Assembly: GCF_900113285.1 (NCBI RefSeq)
Contig: NZ_FOOT01000012.1
Coordinates: 1-64,000 of the forward strand
Direction: 5' to 3'
Source: Pontibacter chinhatensis
GTDB lineage: Bacteria; Bacteroidota; Bacteroidia; Cytophagales; Hymenobacteraceae
DNA length: 64,000 nucleotides
The notes below the pieces were generated by a model. That model searched no databases. It was not told where the DNA came from and was given only the letters and a program-made list of their open reading frames with translations. How positions within the stretch are numbered: the first letter of the stretch is position 1; each line of letters opens with the position of its first letter. Shown piece after piece: positions 44,324 to 52,906 of this stretch. The position numbers were made by a program, and so were the translations under genes.

Positions 44324-44926
44324 ATGAATACAACTACCCAGATGAGCGACTCAGCATTAGTATCGCTCTACATCGCAGGTAATGAAGGTGCGTTTGAACA
44401 GCTTGTAAACAGGCACAAAAACAAAGTCTACACAACTATTTTATTGATCGTAAAGGACTCGTACACGGCCGAGGACCTCATGCAGGATGCGTTTATCAAG
44501 GCCATCCATACCATGAAGGGCGGACGCTATAACGAGGAAGGCAAGTTCTCTTCCTGGATCTGCCGCATTGCACATAACCTGGCAATAGACCATTTCCGTA
44601 AAGAGAAGAGAAGCCCGGTGATCACGCTGGAAGACGGCAGCAACGTGTTCAACACCATGTCTTTTGCGGAGGACTCTATCGAGTCCCGCCAGATAAAGGA
44701 GGACACACACGCCCGATTGCGCGAACTAATCCAAACGCTGCCACAGGCGCAGCGGGAAGTGCTCATGATGCGTCATTATGCAGAAATGAGCTTCCAGGAA
44801 ATCGCCGACGCTACCGGTGTGAGCATCAACACTGCCCTGGGGCGCATGCGCTATGCGCTGATAAACCTCAGGAAAAAGATGCTGAAAAGTAATATTGCGT
44901 ATGATACAAACCTCTACACAGAATGA
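44324..44926 (+). CDS. ECF-type RNA polymerase sigma-70 factor
   Basis: A 200-residue sigma factor with region 2 (SLYIAGNEGAFEQLVNRHKNKVYTTILLIVKDSYTAEDLMQDAFIK, the -10 recognition helix in DLMQDAF...SSWICRIAHNLAIDHFRK) and region 4 (LIQTLPQAQREVLMMRHYAEMSFQEIADATGVSINTALGRMRYAL) as its helix-turn-helix. There is no region 1 or 3, so it is ECF class. It overlaps the next small gene by 26 nt. No obvious classic anti-sigma is present nearby; the 76-aa partner may play that role, which is inferred. Confidence 0.95.
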   Translation: MNTTTQMSDSALVSLYIAGNEGAFEQLVNRHKNKVYTTILLIVKDSYTAEDLMQDAFIKAIHTMKGGRYNEEGKFSSWICRIAHNLAIDHFRKEKRSPVITLEDGSNVFNTMSFAEDSIESRQIKEDTHARLRELIQTLPQAQREVLMMRHYAEMSFQEIADATGVSINTALGRMRYALINLRKKMLKSNIAYDTNLYTE

Positions 44927-45131
44927 ACTGATCCAGTATGTTTATGATGAGTTGGCCGACGACGCCTGCGCACAGCTGGAATCAGCGTTTTTGCAAGACT
45001 CAGAGCTAGCCGAGGGCTGCTCCGACCTGCTTATGCTCCAGAACCTGCTTGACGGTGCCCTGAAATCACCCAATGAGCGCGCGGTACAAAACATATTAAA
45101 TTACTCAAAAAGCTTAAGTTTGCAGTCCTAA
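44901..45131 (+). CDS. Small acidic partner of the sigma factor, 76 aa
   Basis: It starts with ATG at 44901 inside the end of the sigma gene (a 26-nt overlap), which implies coupled translation. The product is short and acidic (NELIQYVYDELADDACAQLESAFLQDSELAEGC), resembling the N-terminal helix pair of anti-sigma factors that binds sigma region 4, but without a zinc motif or membrane anchor. I infer that it may modulate the sigma factor; this needs experiment. Confidence 0.7.
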   Translation: MIQTSTQNELIQYVYDELADDACAQLESAFLQDSELAEGCSDLLMLQNLLDGALKSPNERAVQNILNYSKSLSLQS

Positions 45132-45151
45132 CCAGATTGCAAACTTTTTTT
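45116..45151 (+). terminator. Hairpin with T tract directly before nth
   Basis: A 9-bp stem AAGTTTGCA/TGCAAACTT overlaps the end of the 76-aa gene. Its T tract runs into position 45151, and the nth ATG begins at 45152. It ends the sigma operon or acts as an attenuator for nth. Confidence 0.7.
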
Positions 45152-45835
45152 ATGCTTAAGAAGGAACGTTACAAGCTCCTGATAGAGTACTTTACCCAAC
45201 ACTTTCCGGAGCCGGAGACAGAACTGGCCTACAGTAACCCGTACGAGCTGATACTGGCAGTGGTGCTTAGCGCCCAGTGCACAGACAAGCGCGTGAACAT
45301 GGTAACACCTGCCCTTTTTGAGGCTTACCCTACGGCAGAGGCACTCGCCATGGCTACGCCCGAGGATGTTTTTCCGCTGATCAAGAGTATTTCTTACCCC
45401 AACAACAAGGCAAAGCATCTGGCCGGTTTGGGCAAGATGCTGGTGGAGCAATTTAACGGGGAAGTACCCAGCACAGTGGAGGAACTGGTAAAGCTGCCAG
45501 GCGTGGGCCGTAAGACCGCCAACGTGATTGTGTCTGTTATCTGGAACCAGCCGGCTATGGCGGTGGATACGCACGTGTTCCGTGTGAGCAAGCGCCTGGG
45601 CCTGGTAACCAAAACCGCTAAAACGCCGCTGGAGGTGGAAAAGCAACTGGTGGCAAACATCCCGCAGGAGCTTATCTCCAAAGCGCACCACTGGCTTATA
45701 CTTCATGGCCGCTACATCTGCCTGGCCCGCCGGCCCAAGTGCGAGGAGTGCCCCCTTACCCATTTCTGCGCCTTCTTTCAGAAGAACTTCCCTAACATCC
45801 CCGATGATCCGGAGAATAAGCTAGGCGGGGTGTAA
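45152..45835 (+). CDS. nth: Endonuclease III
   Basis: Nth excises oxidised pyrimidines and cuts the abasic site in base excision repair. The 227-residue product has AVVLSAQCTDKRVNMVTPALF with the catalytic Lys region, the helix-hairpin-helix LPGVGRKTAN around residue 120, the catalytic Asp in VDTHVFRVSKRLGL, and the [4Fe-4S] cluster C-x6-C-x2-C-x5-C near the end. I start at 45152 (MLKKERYKLL); a TTG five codons upstream would fall in the hairpin. Confidence 0.96.
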   Translation: MLKKERYKLLIEYFTQHFPEPETELAYSNPYELILAVVLSAQCTDKRVNMVTPALFEAYPTAEALAMATPEDVFPLIKSISYPNNKAKHLAGLGKMLVEQFNGEVPSTVEELVKLPGVGRKTANVIVSVIWNQPAMAVDTHVFRVSKRLGLVTKTAKTPLEVEKQLVANIPQELISKAHHWLILHGRYICLARRPKCEECPLTHFCAFFQKNFPNIPDDPENKLGGV

Positions 45836-45929
45836 GCGTGGAAGTATAAAGTATAAATCATGAGCGGCATGGGGTAGTATCCTGTAGTTTATACTTTGGT
45901 AAGTACGGAGCAATAGTCGTTTACACTTT

Positions 45930-46005
45930 ATTGTCATCCTGAGAGGATCTTGTGGGTAGCCACATAAGCTTAAATTCTAGCAGGTTCTTTCAGCATGAGA
46001 CTATT
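45930..46005. repeat. Degenerate TGTCATCCTGA-type repeat fragment
   Basis: TTGTCATCCTGAGAGGATCT at 45931 and CAGCATGAGAC near 45993 look like degraded ends of a common small palindromic element. It lies between nth and the convergent TonB-type gene; nothing else is seen there. Confidence 0.4.
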
Positions 46006-46048
46006 CTTTTATACTTCAATCTGGCACTATCCCCATACTTTATACTTG

Positions 46049-48838
46049 CTAAAACCGGAAGAGGGTATTTCTGCTCTCGCTCCTTGCCTTGCCGCCAAAG
46101 TTGCGGATATCGTAGATGAAAGTGACCATGCCGTAACGGGTTAGTGCTGTTGCCCGCACATCCTCTATCATGTTCTCGCGGATAAAGCGGTTGGCGCTGA
46201 TGTTCTGGTCCAGCAGGTCGAATACCGATAGCTTCAATTGTGCCCGGTCATCCTTCAGGAACAGGAAGGTAACGGCGGCAGTAAGCCTGCTGTAACTGTC
46301 CTGCAAGCCAGGCACGGCATCCGAAGTGTGCCACTGCTCCAGGTACGCCTCCCACACCACGCGCTTCGGCACCCGAAGTACCAGGCGGCTAGTGGCAGCT
46401 CTGAACAGAGTATTATAACTATCGAATACATCTTCCTCATAGCGGCTGCGATTCATGCTCACCCGCAACGTCTGGTAAAACTCAAGCTTGTCGTTCAGGT
46501 TTATCCCCGCGTTTACCGAAGGATTAAAATTGACGATTTGCCCATAGCTCCGCACCCCGTTCAGGATGATCAGCATTTTACGGTAGCCCCCGCCAGCCGA
46601 TGCTCCCAGCGAAAACCGCCTGCCTGAATCATACTTAAATTCCTTTGATACCCTTGCCATTCCGTTCACCTGCCAGTTCCCATCGGTGTTGACAGGCCGG
46701 GAAGTCTGCACCCCGTCAGGCCCGATTGTCCGCTCTCTGGTAATATCATCCCGGTTTATACTTCCGTAGGCAAAGAGGTTGTAGTTGAGCGACTTGTTGA
46801 AATCATACTTATAGAAATTTAAGTTAAAAGTATGGGAGACAGTAGGTGCCAGAGCCGGATCCCCATACCGGATAAACAGCGGGTTAGCGTTATCTACCAC
46901 AGGCTGGATATCTGCAGCTCCCGGCTCACGTAGCGCGGATGAGTAGCTTAAGTTCAGTTCTTTCCAGCGCACGCGCAGCGATGGGAAGGCATAGAGGTAG
47001 TCCTGCAGAATGGGTTTTCCTTCCCGGAAGGCGGTCTTGATATTGAGCGACATAAACTCCACTGCGGGCTCCATTGTTAGCTTTCCCTTTTTCCAGTTGA
47101 GGCCTGTGGTTACATAGTTTCGCCAGCCTTTCCGATCGAAAAGCGTGGAAAAATCATCCAGCAGCACATCATAATCGTTGTTTTCCGGATCATAGGCGTA
47201 GGTGCTTACGGCGTTATCTTCTTTAAAATAGTGAGAGTTCAGCCTGATAACGGCACCCAGGTTCTTTGAAAGCGGCTCGATGTAAGCAAGGGTATTGCGG
47301 ACGCCCAGATTGTCCCTGCCTTCGTTCCGGAGCTGGTTAAGCTCCGCTGTTTGAGGCTGTGGCTCAAAAAAGCGGTTGAGGGCCAGGTTATACTTGTCCT
47401 GAAGTGTGGTGCCGTACTTATAGGTGCCAAATAAACTAAACACCCGACCCTTCTTAGCGAAGAGGCGGCTTAAGGAATATGTGCCGGCAAAGCTGTCCGT
47501 GTCACCCTCTAAACGCTCGTTATTATTTCCCTCATTTATCATTCTGCCGGTATTCCGGTAGGTATTGGTCAACTCCTTCTGTCTTGCAGTGCTTTGGCCG
47601 AGCAATATGCTTGGTCTGAAGTAAAATTCCGTAAGGGAGTCCAGCTTCCACTCCAGCTTACCCCCTATCTGGTGCTTATGGCTCCTGCTGTTCTGGTCCC
47701 GGCTGCGGCGTGTGATTAGGGTATCGCGCCCTAACGATTGCCTGGCATCTACATGTTGGCTTACCTCTTCGTCTATGCCTCCGTAGAAGTATTGCAGGTT
47801 CAGTTTGATGCCGTTTTTGGTGACCGTATTAAAGTTTGCACCTCCGCCGGATGACTGCTGCACCCCTTCCCCCATTCCGCCAAAGGAGACTCCGTTCAGC
47901 TCATAACCGCTGCCCGACATGGCAACGCTGTTCATCCCGCTCCGGTCAAACCCTCCTATCTTTCTCATATCGCCCATGCCAAAGCCCGGCCGGTTCAGGT
48001 TGTTAGAGTAACCCAGCAGGCTTAGCTGTGTGGTATCGCGGAAAGTGTTTATCAGGCCGCCGCCTTCATACCGGTTGTCGGTGCCGATACCCCCATATAC
48101 TTTGCCGAACATGCCCTTTTTGACTCCTTTTTTGAAGGTGAGGTTTACCACCTGCGGGATTTCGTTCTCGGGCAAGTATGGGTCCCGTCGCACTACCTCT
48201 GGGTCATTCATCACCTGTACTTTCTCAATTACATCGGCCGGTAGGTTGCGGCTGGCAATAGTGGGGTCACTGCCGAAGAACTCTTTCCCATCCACCAGTA
48301 TCTTGTGCACCGTTTTTCCATTCACACTAATGTTACCCGCCGCGTCCACCGCTACCCCCGGCAGCTTTTTCAGCAGGTCCTCTACCAATGCGGTGGGCAG
48401 TGTCTTAAAAGAGGAGGCGTTAAACTCCAGCGTATCATTCCTCACCAGCACCGGCGGCGTTTCGGCCACCACCAGCACCTCGCTCAGCAGCTCGGAGCTT
48501 GGTTCCATCTTTAGCTCGCCCAGGTCCAGCACGGGCTGCTCCGCCGAAAGTATAAACTCCTTGCGGTATACTTTAAAGCCCATCATCGTAATCACTGCCC
48601 TAAGCTCCCGGCCAAAGGGCAGCCCCGACACTCTGAATACGCCTTTCTCATCGCTCATCCGAAACGTGACCATCGCTGTGTCGCTGGCAGTATAAACCGC
48701 TACTGCGGCATAGGGCAGCGCTTCTTTCGTTTCCGCGTCCAGGAGTATGCCCTTTAGCTCGCCTTTCTGGCTTTGGGAGAAGGAGTGCTCTGGGTACAGC
48801 ACGAGCAGCAGCAACGTGAAAATCAGGAGGAGTTTCAT
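46049..48838 (-). CDS. TonB-dependent-receptor-like outer-membrane protein with CarboxypepD_reg domain
   Basis: A 929-residue protein with a signal peptide (MKLLLIFTLLLLVLYPEHSFS). A carboxypeptidase-regulatory-like beta domain follows (GELKGILLDAETKEALPYAAVAVYTASD). Next are a plug-like segment (LLKKLPGVAVDAAGNISVNGKTVHKILVDGKEFFGSDP) and a C-terminal beta-barrel of about 650 residues. The plug-barrel arrangement matches the OMP_b-brl_3 or TonB-receptor-like group of Bacteroidota. No SusD-like partner is next to it, so the substrate is unknown. Confidence 0.88.
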   Translation of the reverse strand: MKLLLIFTLLLLVLYPEHSFSQSQKGELKGILLDAETKEALPYAAVAVYTASDTAMVTFRMSDEKGVFRVSGLPFGRELRAVITMMGFKVYRKEFILSAEQPVLDLGELKMEPSSELLSEVLVVAETPPVLVRNDTLEFNASSFKTLPTALVEDLLKKLPGVAVDAAGNISVNGKTVHKILVDGKEFFGSDPTIASRNLPADVIEKVQVMNDPEVVRRDPYLPENEIPQVVNLTFKKGVKKGMFGKVYGGIGTDNRYEGGGLINTFRDTTQLSLLGYSNNLNRPGFGMGDMRKIGGFDRSGMNSVAMSGSGYELNGVSFGGMGEGVQQSSGGGANFNTVTKNGIKLNLQYFYGGIDEEVSQHVDARQSLGRDTLITRRSRDQNSRSHKHQIGGKLEWKLDSLTEFYFRPSILLGQSTARQKELTNTYRNTGRMINEGNNNERLEGDTDSFAGTYSLSRLFAKKGRVFSLFGTYKYGTTLQDKYNLALNRFFEPQPQTAELNQLRNEGRDNLGVRNTLAYIEPLSKNLGAVIRLNSHYFKEDNAVSTYAYDPENNDYDVLLDDFSTLFDRKGWRNYVTTGLNWKKGKLTMEPAVEFMSLNIKTAFREGKPILQDYLYAFPSLRVRWKELNLSYSSALREPGAADIQPVVDNANPLFIRYGDPALAPTVSHTFNLNFYKYDFNKSLNYNLFAYGSINRDDITRERTIGPDGVQTSRPVNTDGNWQVNGMARVSKEFKYDSGRRFSLGASAGGGYRKMLIILNGVRSYGQIVNFNPSVNAGINLNDKLEFYQTLRVSMNRSRYEEDVFDSYNTLFRAATSRLVLRVPKRVVWEAYLEQWHTSDAVPGLQDSYSRLTAAVTFLFLKDDRAQLKLSVFDLLDQNISANRFIRENMIEDVRATALTRYGMVTFIYDIRNFGGKARSESRNTLFRF

Positions 48839-49053
48839 AGGCAGTGCTTGTCAGGTAGAAGGGGTAACTGCTTGCCTGCACGGGAAATTCAGTAGAATTT
48901 AGAGAGCAAACAGGACATGTGCTTTTACAATATAAGTAAAAGCTAATATAAAGCACCGCAAAATGTAATCTTTTGAAAGCTAGACACAATTACAAGCGAG
49001 TAAGGGCACTGCAAGTATGGACGCAGGAACAACAGCCTTAGCGAAAGAACAAA
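48839..49053. other. Gap upstream of the TonB-type gene
   Basis: This region has no clear hairpin or gene. It has one heptamer-like site (GCAAGTATGG) near 49012. Confidence 0.4.
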
Positions 49054-49086
49054 AAAAGAGGCAAGCTTAACCGGCTTGCCTCTTTT
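49054..49086 (-). terminator. Terminator of the 166-aa gene
   Basis: A 13-bp perfect stem AAAAGAGGCAAGC/GCTTGCCTCTTTT is followed on the minus strand by seven T. Confidence 0.85.
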
Positions 49087-49100
49087 ACTGGATATACTTC

Positions 49101-49601
49101 TTAGGACTGCGACCTGTCTCTCTCATGGTAGCCGCGTTTGCCCTTTCCGCCTTTCTCGTGGTGTCTGGCTTTCATTTGCTCGCGTTTCTGCGCCTGCATC
49201 TCCTCATACTTGGCGTACTGCTTCTTGTTGAGGATATCTTTCAGCTCTTCGTTGTGGCGCTGGTGGGCTGCCATCATCTCGTTACGCATGGCCTCACGAG
49301 ACTCGGCGCTTTTCCTGTCGCCTTTCCTAAAATCGCCCCGCTTCGATTCACGCTCTTTCGCTTCTTTCAGGTATAGCGCCTCCACCTTCCGGGCCTGCGA
49401 CTTGTTAAGGTCCAGCTCTTTGGTCATGCGTTCCGCCCTCAGCTTTGCCCTTTCCTCAGGAGATTTTCGCTTGCGATCGTCTTTGTATTTTTTAACCCGT
49501 ACTTCCTGCCGCTGCATTTCAGGGCCTTGTGCTACTGCGGGTGCCACAGCGCTTCCTGCTACCAGCACACTTAATGCCAGCATCAATATGTTCTTTCTCA
49601 T
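49101..49601 (-). CDS. DUF4890-like secreted charged protein, 166 aa
   Basis: A signal peptide (MRKNILMLALSVLVAGSAVAPAVA) precedes a very charged, helical region (RKSPEERAKLRAERMTKELDLNKSQARKVEALYLKE) similar to Spy/DUF4890 proteins that act as periplasmic chaperones. The C-terminal part is Lys/His-rich (MKARHHEKGGKGKRGYHERDRSQS). The family fit is from pattern only. It is monocistronic. Confidence 0.72.
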   Translation of the reverse strand: MRKNILMLALSVLVAGSAVAPAVAQGPEMQRQEVRVKKYKDDRKRKSPEERAKLRAERMTKELDLNKSQARKVEALYLKEAKERESKRGDFRKGDRKSAESREAMRNEMMAAHQRHNEELKDILNKKQYAKYEEMQAQKREQMKARHHEKGGKGKRGYHERDRSQS

Positions 49602-49765
49602 CTTCTTCTGCTTTTATGGGATTGGATAGATTAACAGCAAAGCCCGGGCCCGGTGTGTTTGCTACCTCTACATTACCAAATGCTGTGCCACTTTCTGTAG
49701 AACAGCAGCAGCGAAAATTCAAAAATTCATAATCAACTGATTATAAGCAGGTAAAACAGAAGAGT

Positions 49766-50980
49766 CTAGTAATACTGAACAGCGTCCTTCACCGCCTTCT
49801 CCAGCACCTCCTCTACCTGCAGTACCAGTTGCTGGCGATCGAAGAGTTGGCGGGCTATGGAAGCGCCGTTGGCTGAGGCAGTTTGCAGTTGCTGCGGATC
49901 AGCCAGCACTTCGCGCAGTGTCTGCGCAAGTAGCTCCGGTTGCTCGGCAGGCGAGTACCAGCCACAGCCATACTTTTCTACAAAGGCTTTGGTCCAGCCG
50001 GGGTTGGTGACGATAACAGGCGTGCCGCAGGCAAGGCTGTCGTAGAACTTGGCGGGCGAATTGCTGGCCAGTACCGGCAGGTCGTTAAAAGGCACTAAAG
50101 AAACATCGGCCAGCTTAAAGAGCCTGAACACATCGGGGCGTGGCTGTGGCGACAGTAACAGCAGGTTAGGCGTCTGCGCAGCCAGCTCCTTAAGTTGTGG
50201 CTCATAGTACCCGTTGCCTGTAAACATGAACGTTATACTTGGGTCTGAGGCCATATTTTGGATCGTCTGCATGAGCGTGGGCATGCTGTTGGCCCGCCCG
50301 AAGGTGCCGGCATAAAGCACCACCCGCTTTCCGTGCAGGTTATACTTTTGCCGCAGCTGTTCCACCTCCTGCTCCTGCACAGCATCTACTAAATCCAGGT
50401 CGGTGCCATTGTAGTTGGTTGTGATTTTCTCCTTCGGGATGCCCAAGCTGGCTACGTACGCCGTCATGTCCGGGGAAAGGGTGATAATGTGGCTGGCGCT
50501 CTCGTAAAGGCTTTGCTCCATGGTATAGAGGCGCTGCTGCAGCCAGCTGTTCTGCACCGCCCCCATCTGTATCGGGAAGCTTGGCCAAAGATCCTGCACC
50601 TCAAAAACCCACGGCACACCGCGCAACCTGGACACCTGCGCCGCCACCCAAGGCGTGCTGAGCGGGGTAGACACTGCCCATAGCACATCAGGCTTCTGCA
50701 GCTGCATGGTTTTCTTAAAGGCGCTCCCCGCAAATCCGGCAAAGGCTTTGAGGCGCTTGCGCACCCCCATTTTGTTCGAGTATGGCGCCAGGCACTCATG
50801 CAGCTCCACTCCCTCCGGCACCCAGAAATGATTGTAGGTTACCCTGGTCTTCCTCCAGCCATCGCTTGTTACCAGGCTTAGCTTATGCCTGTGCACCAGC
50901 TCCTGCATAAACGTGTAGTGGCGGCACGTAGCAGGGCAGTCCGGGTTGTGGTGGTGCTGGTTCAGGAGGGCAATGTGCAT
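49766..50980 (-). CDS. Glycosyltransferase family 4 protein
   Basis: A 404-residue GT-B glycosyltransferase. An N-terminal Rossmann-like domain (MHIALLNQHHHNPDCPATCRHY) is followed by the C-terminal GT4 domain with KRVVLYAGTFGRANSM, TGNGYYEPQLKEL and the EX7E-type SLVPFNDLPVLASNSPAKFYDSLACGTPVIVTN segment. GT4 enzymes are retaining and use nucleotide-diphospho-sugars, often in polysaccharide synthesis. The acceptor is unknown, since no other polysaccharide genes are adjacent. Confidence 0.88.
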   Translation of the reverse strand: MHIALLNQHHHNPDCPATCRHYTFMQELVHRHKLSLVTSDGWRKTRVTYNHFWVPEGVELHECLAPYSNKMGVRKRLKAFAGFAGSAFKKTMQLQKPDVLWAVSTPLSTPWVAAQVSRLRGVPWVFEVQDLWPSFPIQMGAVQNSWLQQRLYTMEQSLYESASHIITLSPDMTAYVASLGIPKEKITTNYNGTDLDLVDAVQEQEVEQLRQKYNLHGKRVVLYAGTFGRANSMPTLMQTIQNMASDPSITFMFTGNGYYEPQLKELAAQTPNLLLLSPQPRPDVFRLFKLADVSLVPFNDLPVLASNSPAKFYDSLACGTPVIVTNPGWTKAFVEKYGCGWYSPAEQPELLAQTLREVLADPQQLQTASANGASIARQLFDRQQLVLQVEEVLEKAVKDAVQYY

Positions 50981-51075
50981 TCTTGATTGTTAAATTGTTG
51001 CTTCGCTAAATTGTTGAAACGCTATCTAAGTAGATTCTCCGCACAGTCAACAACTCAGCCACGTAACCGCTAAAG

Positions 51076-52080
51076 CTACCGCCTTCTTTCCGGTTTATAC
51101 TTTGATTCCTCGAAAATCTTGCGGTAGTCCGTCTCTGCCATTAGTTCCGGCAAGATTACCTTAGGGTTACGCTCCATGTATTTGCGTACAATCTGCCAGC
51201 CAACCCATGTTCCAATACGACCGGGGGCAGTAGCGTCTATTTCAGGGGTGTTAGGGCGCTCGCCAATGTATTTGTTCACCACAAAAGGCGTTTTCTCGAA
51301 CAGCAGTTCCTTCTCCACAAAATGCGCCCAGATGCGGCCTTCGTTGTAGTTTACATCCGCTATCTGCTTATCGGTGTAGGAAATGATGGAAGAGTCCGGC
51401 ACGCACGGCAGCACCGACTTTACGAAATAATAGGCTTTCCCCATCCCAATCATTTCCGAAAGCAGGTTACGATCCTTAAAGTTGGTTCTGTTAAAGCGGT
51501 TGGAGAGCAGCAGCATGGCCGCCGGCACCATCTTCTCCGGCTCATAGCGCTTCAGGATATACTCGTAAGCCTGCGGGCGGTATTTTGCCTTTTCCCCGAT
51601 AAAGTAATCGATGCCGAACACGATCAGGCTGTCTGACACGTATAAGTCGTTGCCCAGCGTGCCCAAACCCGTCACAAAGGTCTTCACCTGCGGCGCCCTG
51701 AAATCGGGGTAGTTATACTTTATCACCCGGAAAGCATCCGCCAGCAGCTGCTCTTCCTGCTGCATGTCGCCGAAGGTTTGCATGGCCTGCTGTGCCAGCG
51801 AGTCCAGCTCCGGGTTGGTGGCCAGGCCATGCAGCGGGTTTATGAAGGCAGAGTCGGAAGGGTACTCGCTTCGCTGCAGGTACTGCTCTGCAAAGTATGG
51901 ATGGGCCTGGATAAAGCCTGCCATCTGGGCCTTTGTTTTGGCCTCGAAGAATGGTTTTTCCAGCCGCTCAATCTGCACATCCATCGGGATTTGCGCTATC
52001 TCCTTGGGTAGCTCGCAACCCTTTTTGCCGCAGCCAAAGGCAAACACAAGTATGGCAAGTATAAGTAATCTGTAATACAT
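51076..52080 (-). CDS. gldB: Gliding-motility lipoprotein GldB
   Basis: GldB is an envelope lipoprotein required for gliding in Flavobacterium johnsoniae. The start at 52080 gives MYYRLLILAILVFAFGCGKK, a lipoprotein signal with lipobox FAFGC. The body of 334 residues carries the family marks VIKYNYPDFRAPQVKTFVTGLG, LIVFGIDYFIGEKAKYRPQ and the C-terminal PGRIGTWVGWQIVRKYM. It is divergent from the PorT barrel gene. A -7 box lies at 52099-52106. Confidence 0.9.
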   Translation of the reverse strand: MYYRLLILAILVFAFGCGKKGCELPKEIAQIPMDVQIERLEKPFFEAKTKAQMAGFIQAHPYFAEQYLQRSEYPSDSAFINPLHGLATNPELDSLAQQAMQTFGDMQQEEQLLADAFRVIKYNYPDFRAPQVKTFVTGLGTLGNDLYVSDSLIVFGIDYFIGEKAKYRPQAYEYILKRYEPEKMVPAAMLLLSNRFNRTNFKDRNLLSEMIGMGKAYYFVKSVLPCVPDSSIISYTDKQIADVNYNEGRIWAHFVEKELLFEKTPFVVNKYIGERPNTPEIDATAPGRIGTWVGWQIVRKYMERNPKVILPELMAETDYRKIFEESKYKPERRR

Positions 52081-52098
52081 TGTTTTTGTATCTTTACG

Positions 52099-52106
52099 CA
52101 AAAATA
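52099..52106 (-). promoter_or_regulatory. Candidate -7 box for gldB
   Basis: On the minus strand this reads TATTTTTG, a full match to TAnnTTTG, 18 nt before the ATG, giving a very short leader. A weak -33 region is seen. Confidence 0.5.
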
Positions 52107-52155
52107 GGGGTTACTTTGTAATAGGGTAACGTAAAGTATAATAAAAGCTAAGCTA

Positions 52156-52827
52156 ATGAAGAAAATCACACTGTTAATGCTGTTTTTGTGCGTTGGGTTC
52201 ACATCGATGGCACAGGTTGAGATTGGCCTGCAGCTCTCGCCTACTATTTCTGGCAACCGCTTTGTGGCCGAGGACAGGTATAACCTGGAGAAGGAGAACA
52301 ACAAGCTGCGCCTTGGCGTGGGCGTGGTAGTAGATTACTTCTTTGCCCAGAACTATGCTTTCAGCACCGGTTTGATGTACCGCAGCAAGGGCTCCGAGAT
52401 TTCTTACAACTACACCCGTGAGCTTGGCGACGGTTCCACAGAGCGCATCAGCGGCAAGGACGACATCTCCATACAGTATATCCAGCTCCCGATAACGCTG
52501 AAGCTCTTTACCAACGAGGTGGCCCCAGGCACGATTTTATACTTCCAGGTGGGTGGCGCGCTTAATACCAAGGTTGCCGCACAGGTAAACAACAAAAAGG
52601 TAATAGACGGGAATAAGGTAATCAAGCGCTTCAACATTTTCGAGACGGATGCCATACTTGGCGGCGGCGTGGAGTTTGAGCTGGGCCAGAGCACGAAAAT
52701 CTTCGGGGGCCTCACCTACCACCGCGGCCTGACCAATATCGACGACCATTACAAGAAGAAGCTCAGCGACAAGAACATCTCCGTGAAAAACAACGGTGTG
52801 TCGGTTGACTTTGGCCTGAAGTTCTAG
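52156..52827 (+). CDS. PorT-family outer-membrane beta-barrel protein, 223 aa
   Basis: A signal peptide (MKKITLLMLFLCVGFTSMAQ) is followed by strands such as VEIGLQLSPTISGNRF, YAFSTGLMYRSKGSEISYNY and TILYFQVGGALNTKVAAQ, ending VSVDFGLKF with a terminal Phe typical of outer-membrane barrels. It is divergent from gldB across a 75-bp gap, which may mean shared regulation. Whether it is the T9SS component PorT/SprT is uncertain. Confidence 0.85.
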   Translation: MKKITLLMLFLCVGFTSMAQVEIGLQLSPTISGNRFVAEDRYNLEKENNKLRLGVGVVVDYFFAQNYAFSTGLMYRSKGSEISYNYTRELGDGSTERISGKDDISIQYIQLPITLKLFTNEVAPGTILYFQVGGALNTKVAAQVNNKKVIDGNKVIKRFNIFETDAILGGGVEFELGQSTKIFGGLTYHRGLTNIDDHYKKKLSDKNISVKNNGVSVDFGLKF

Positions 52828-52851
52828 CCTGCCATACTTTACCTAAAATAC

Positions 52852-52888
52852 AAAAAAGCCGCTGCTATTTACTAGCAGCGGCTTTTTT
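52852..52888. terminator. Bidirectional terminator between convergent genes
   Basis: A 16-bp perfect stem built on GCCGCTGCTA/TAGCAGCGGC with six A before and six T after serves the barrel gene and rng. The GCCGCTGC stem resembles the uvrA and gldD terminators. Confidence 0.9.
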
Positions 52889-52906
52889 GTGCCCGTAAGC
52901 CAAGGC

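Noticed and set aside
44897-44900. TTG start at 44895 for the 76-aa gene and TTG at 45137 for nth
   Set aside because: An in-frame ATG follows within two and five codons respectively, and the upstream residues add nothing family-like.
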